In this document: one piece after another, positions 63,341 to 64,000 of the stretch
Numbering within the stretch: position 1 is the stretch's first letter
How the letters are laid out: each line of letters starts with the position of its first letter
DNA from: Carposina sasakii
Taxonomy: Eukaryota; Arthropoda; Insecta; Lepidoptera; Carposinidae
DNA: 64,000 nucleotides
Assembly (NCBI GenBank): GCA_014607495.2
Contig: CP053152.1
Location: 620,001-684,000, forward strand
Reading direction: 5' to 3'
Notes under the pieces: generated by a model
What the model saw: the letters and a program-made list of their open reading frames with translations, nothing else
Told to the model about the DNA's origin: nothing
Database searches by the model: none
Position numbers and translations under genes: made by a program

Positions 63341-64000
63341 ACAACCACCACCAAGCTATGCTCCGGGTCGGAACTGCTGCCTATTTTCTGAGGAGTTTTC
63401 GAGGTACACAAAGTAGGTACTCTCGGACCAAAACAAAAAACACACTTTAGCATTACTAACGCAAGCTTAAGAATATCGCATTTCAATTTGATGCAGTTAT
63501 TATGCGCTAAACAAAAGACCTGCACCGAAATACCGGCCATTCTTAGAAGCCAGAAAATGGTTCTAATGCCTCTATATCGGGTCACTATTTGGACCTGCAC
63601 AAACACTTATCAGGGCGTCCATAATTTACCGAGTACTCGAGCCGTCAAGTATTGAAGATTTATGTAATATCTTCTTTGGGGTTTCGTGTTCAGGAGTGCG
63701 TTGAGTGCCACCGTAAAGTTTCTTTGACTGATGGCGCTAGTTTCTAAGCGTCCCATGCACCTCCCTGATTATTGGTGTTACTGCCAGGAGGGATGAAAAT
63801 AGTCAAAATCCGACATAGGAGTTGTCTAGAAACGCGAAGTCTTCAGCTAAGATTTTGTTGGTCGGAGCCCATTCTTCATAGGCGGCAGGCGTAACTCAAC
63901 ATATACGAAAGTTTCCCGTTGTCTGTACATTTTTTATAGTCGGGTGACATGACTTCTAAGGGATGTGCCATTCTTTTTTAGACATATGTATAATTCCATG
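63341..64000. other. Unclassified end of window
   Basis: GC content is moderately higher (GCCACCGTAAAGTTTCTTTG; CCATGCACCTCCCTGATTAT). No gene, tRNA or listed repeat is recognised. It may be an unfamiliar repeat or an exon-bearing region cut by the window end. Confidence 0.35.

Noticed and set aside
63088..63450. 120-codon open frame, the longest in the window
   Set aside because: It overlaps the tRNA-like SINE and a decayed family A relative; no protein signature.
1..64000. CRISPR array, operon, integrated virus or bacterial cassette
   Set aside because: No direct-repeat/spacer array, no adjacent long frames and no viral-type gene. Repeats and splice-type signals indicate an insect nuclear genome.

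Overview
The window looks like gene-poor, repeat-rich insect nuclear DNA, most probably from a moth or butterfly. The evidence is the AT-rich background with many taggtaggtacctac-type stretches, tRNA-derived SINEs, several RTE-type LINE tails ending in a conserved C-terminus (E-A-Y/F-V/A-Q-Q-W), and a dense population of short foldback elements (MITEs). These are typical of lepidopteran introns and intergenic DNA. No intact long protein-coding gene is visible. The longest open frames are about 100-120 codons, and most of those I examined lie in repeats or in unremarkable AT-rich sequence. There is no sign of bacterial operons, CRISPR arrays, rRNA or a viral genome.

Region 1-18 kb is mostly dead repeats: LINE C-terminal remnants (190-352, 3782-3898, 4262-4579, 5836-6095), foldback elements, tRNA-derived SINEs (4896-5220, 10171-10410, 14523-14640, 16134-16250), and one small orphan coding-like frame at 3145-3333. 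Region 18-27 kb is different. On the plus strand it holds four GC- and CpG-rich single-copy blocks (about 18150-18332, 18640-19115, 23381-23570, 25735-26221), each ending in a good 5' splice donor. It also holds a cluster of PHO/YY1-, GAGA- and Sp/KLF-type motifs at 19840-19990 and an E2F-type palindrome at 25741. My reading, an inference, is a large plus-strand regulatory gene with alternative non-coding first exons.

Region 27-49 kb is repeat-rich, intron-like DNA with several nested insertions (34068-35206, 39515-39965, 40655-41080, 41506-41720). It contains a 42-nt candidate exon at 41985-42026 with strong splice sites and, at 49025-49132, the best coding candidate: an ATG exon of 29 codons ending in a phase-1 donor. 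Region 49-64 kb has more GC-rich single-copy islands (50642-50835, 51070-51225, 62349-62395), two hAT-like elements, long hairpins, and further copies of the same repeat families.

How it fits together: the window probably covers promoters and long first introns of one plus-strand gene, with repeats filling the introns. The identity of that gene cannot be read from this sequence. I found no convincing new multi-gene system. The strongest directly visible results are the nested transposon events with target-site duplications and a multi-copy MITE family (TIR GGGGTAAGCACGAAC) with CNG-type 3-bp duplications, two of whose three copies sit inside the same host repeat family. The repeat families are given letters (A-X) in the feature list so that copies can be compared.
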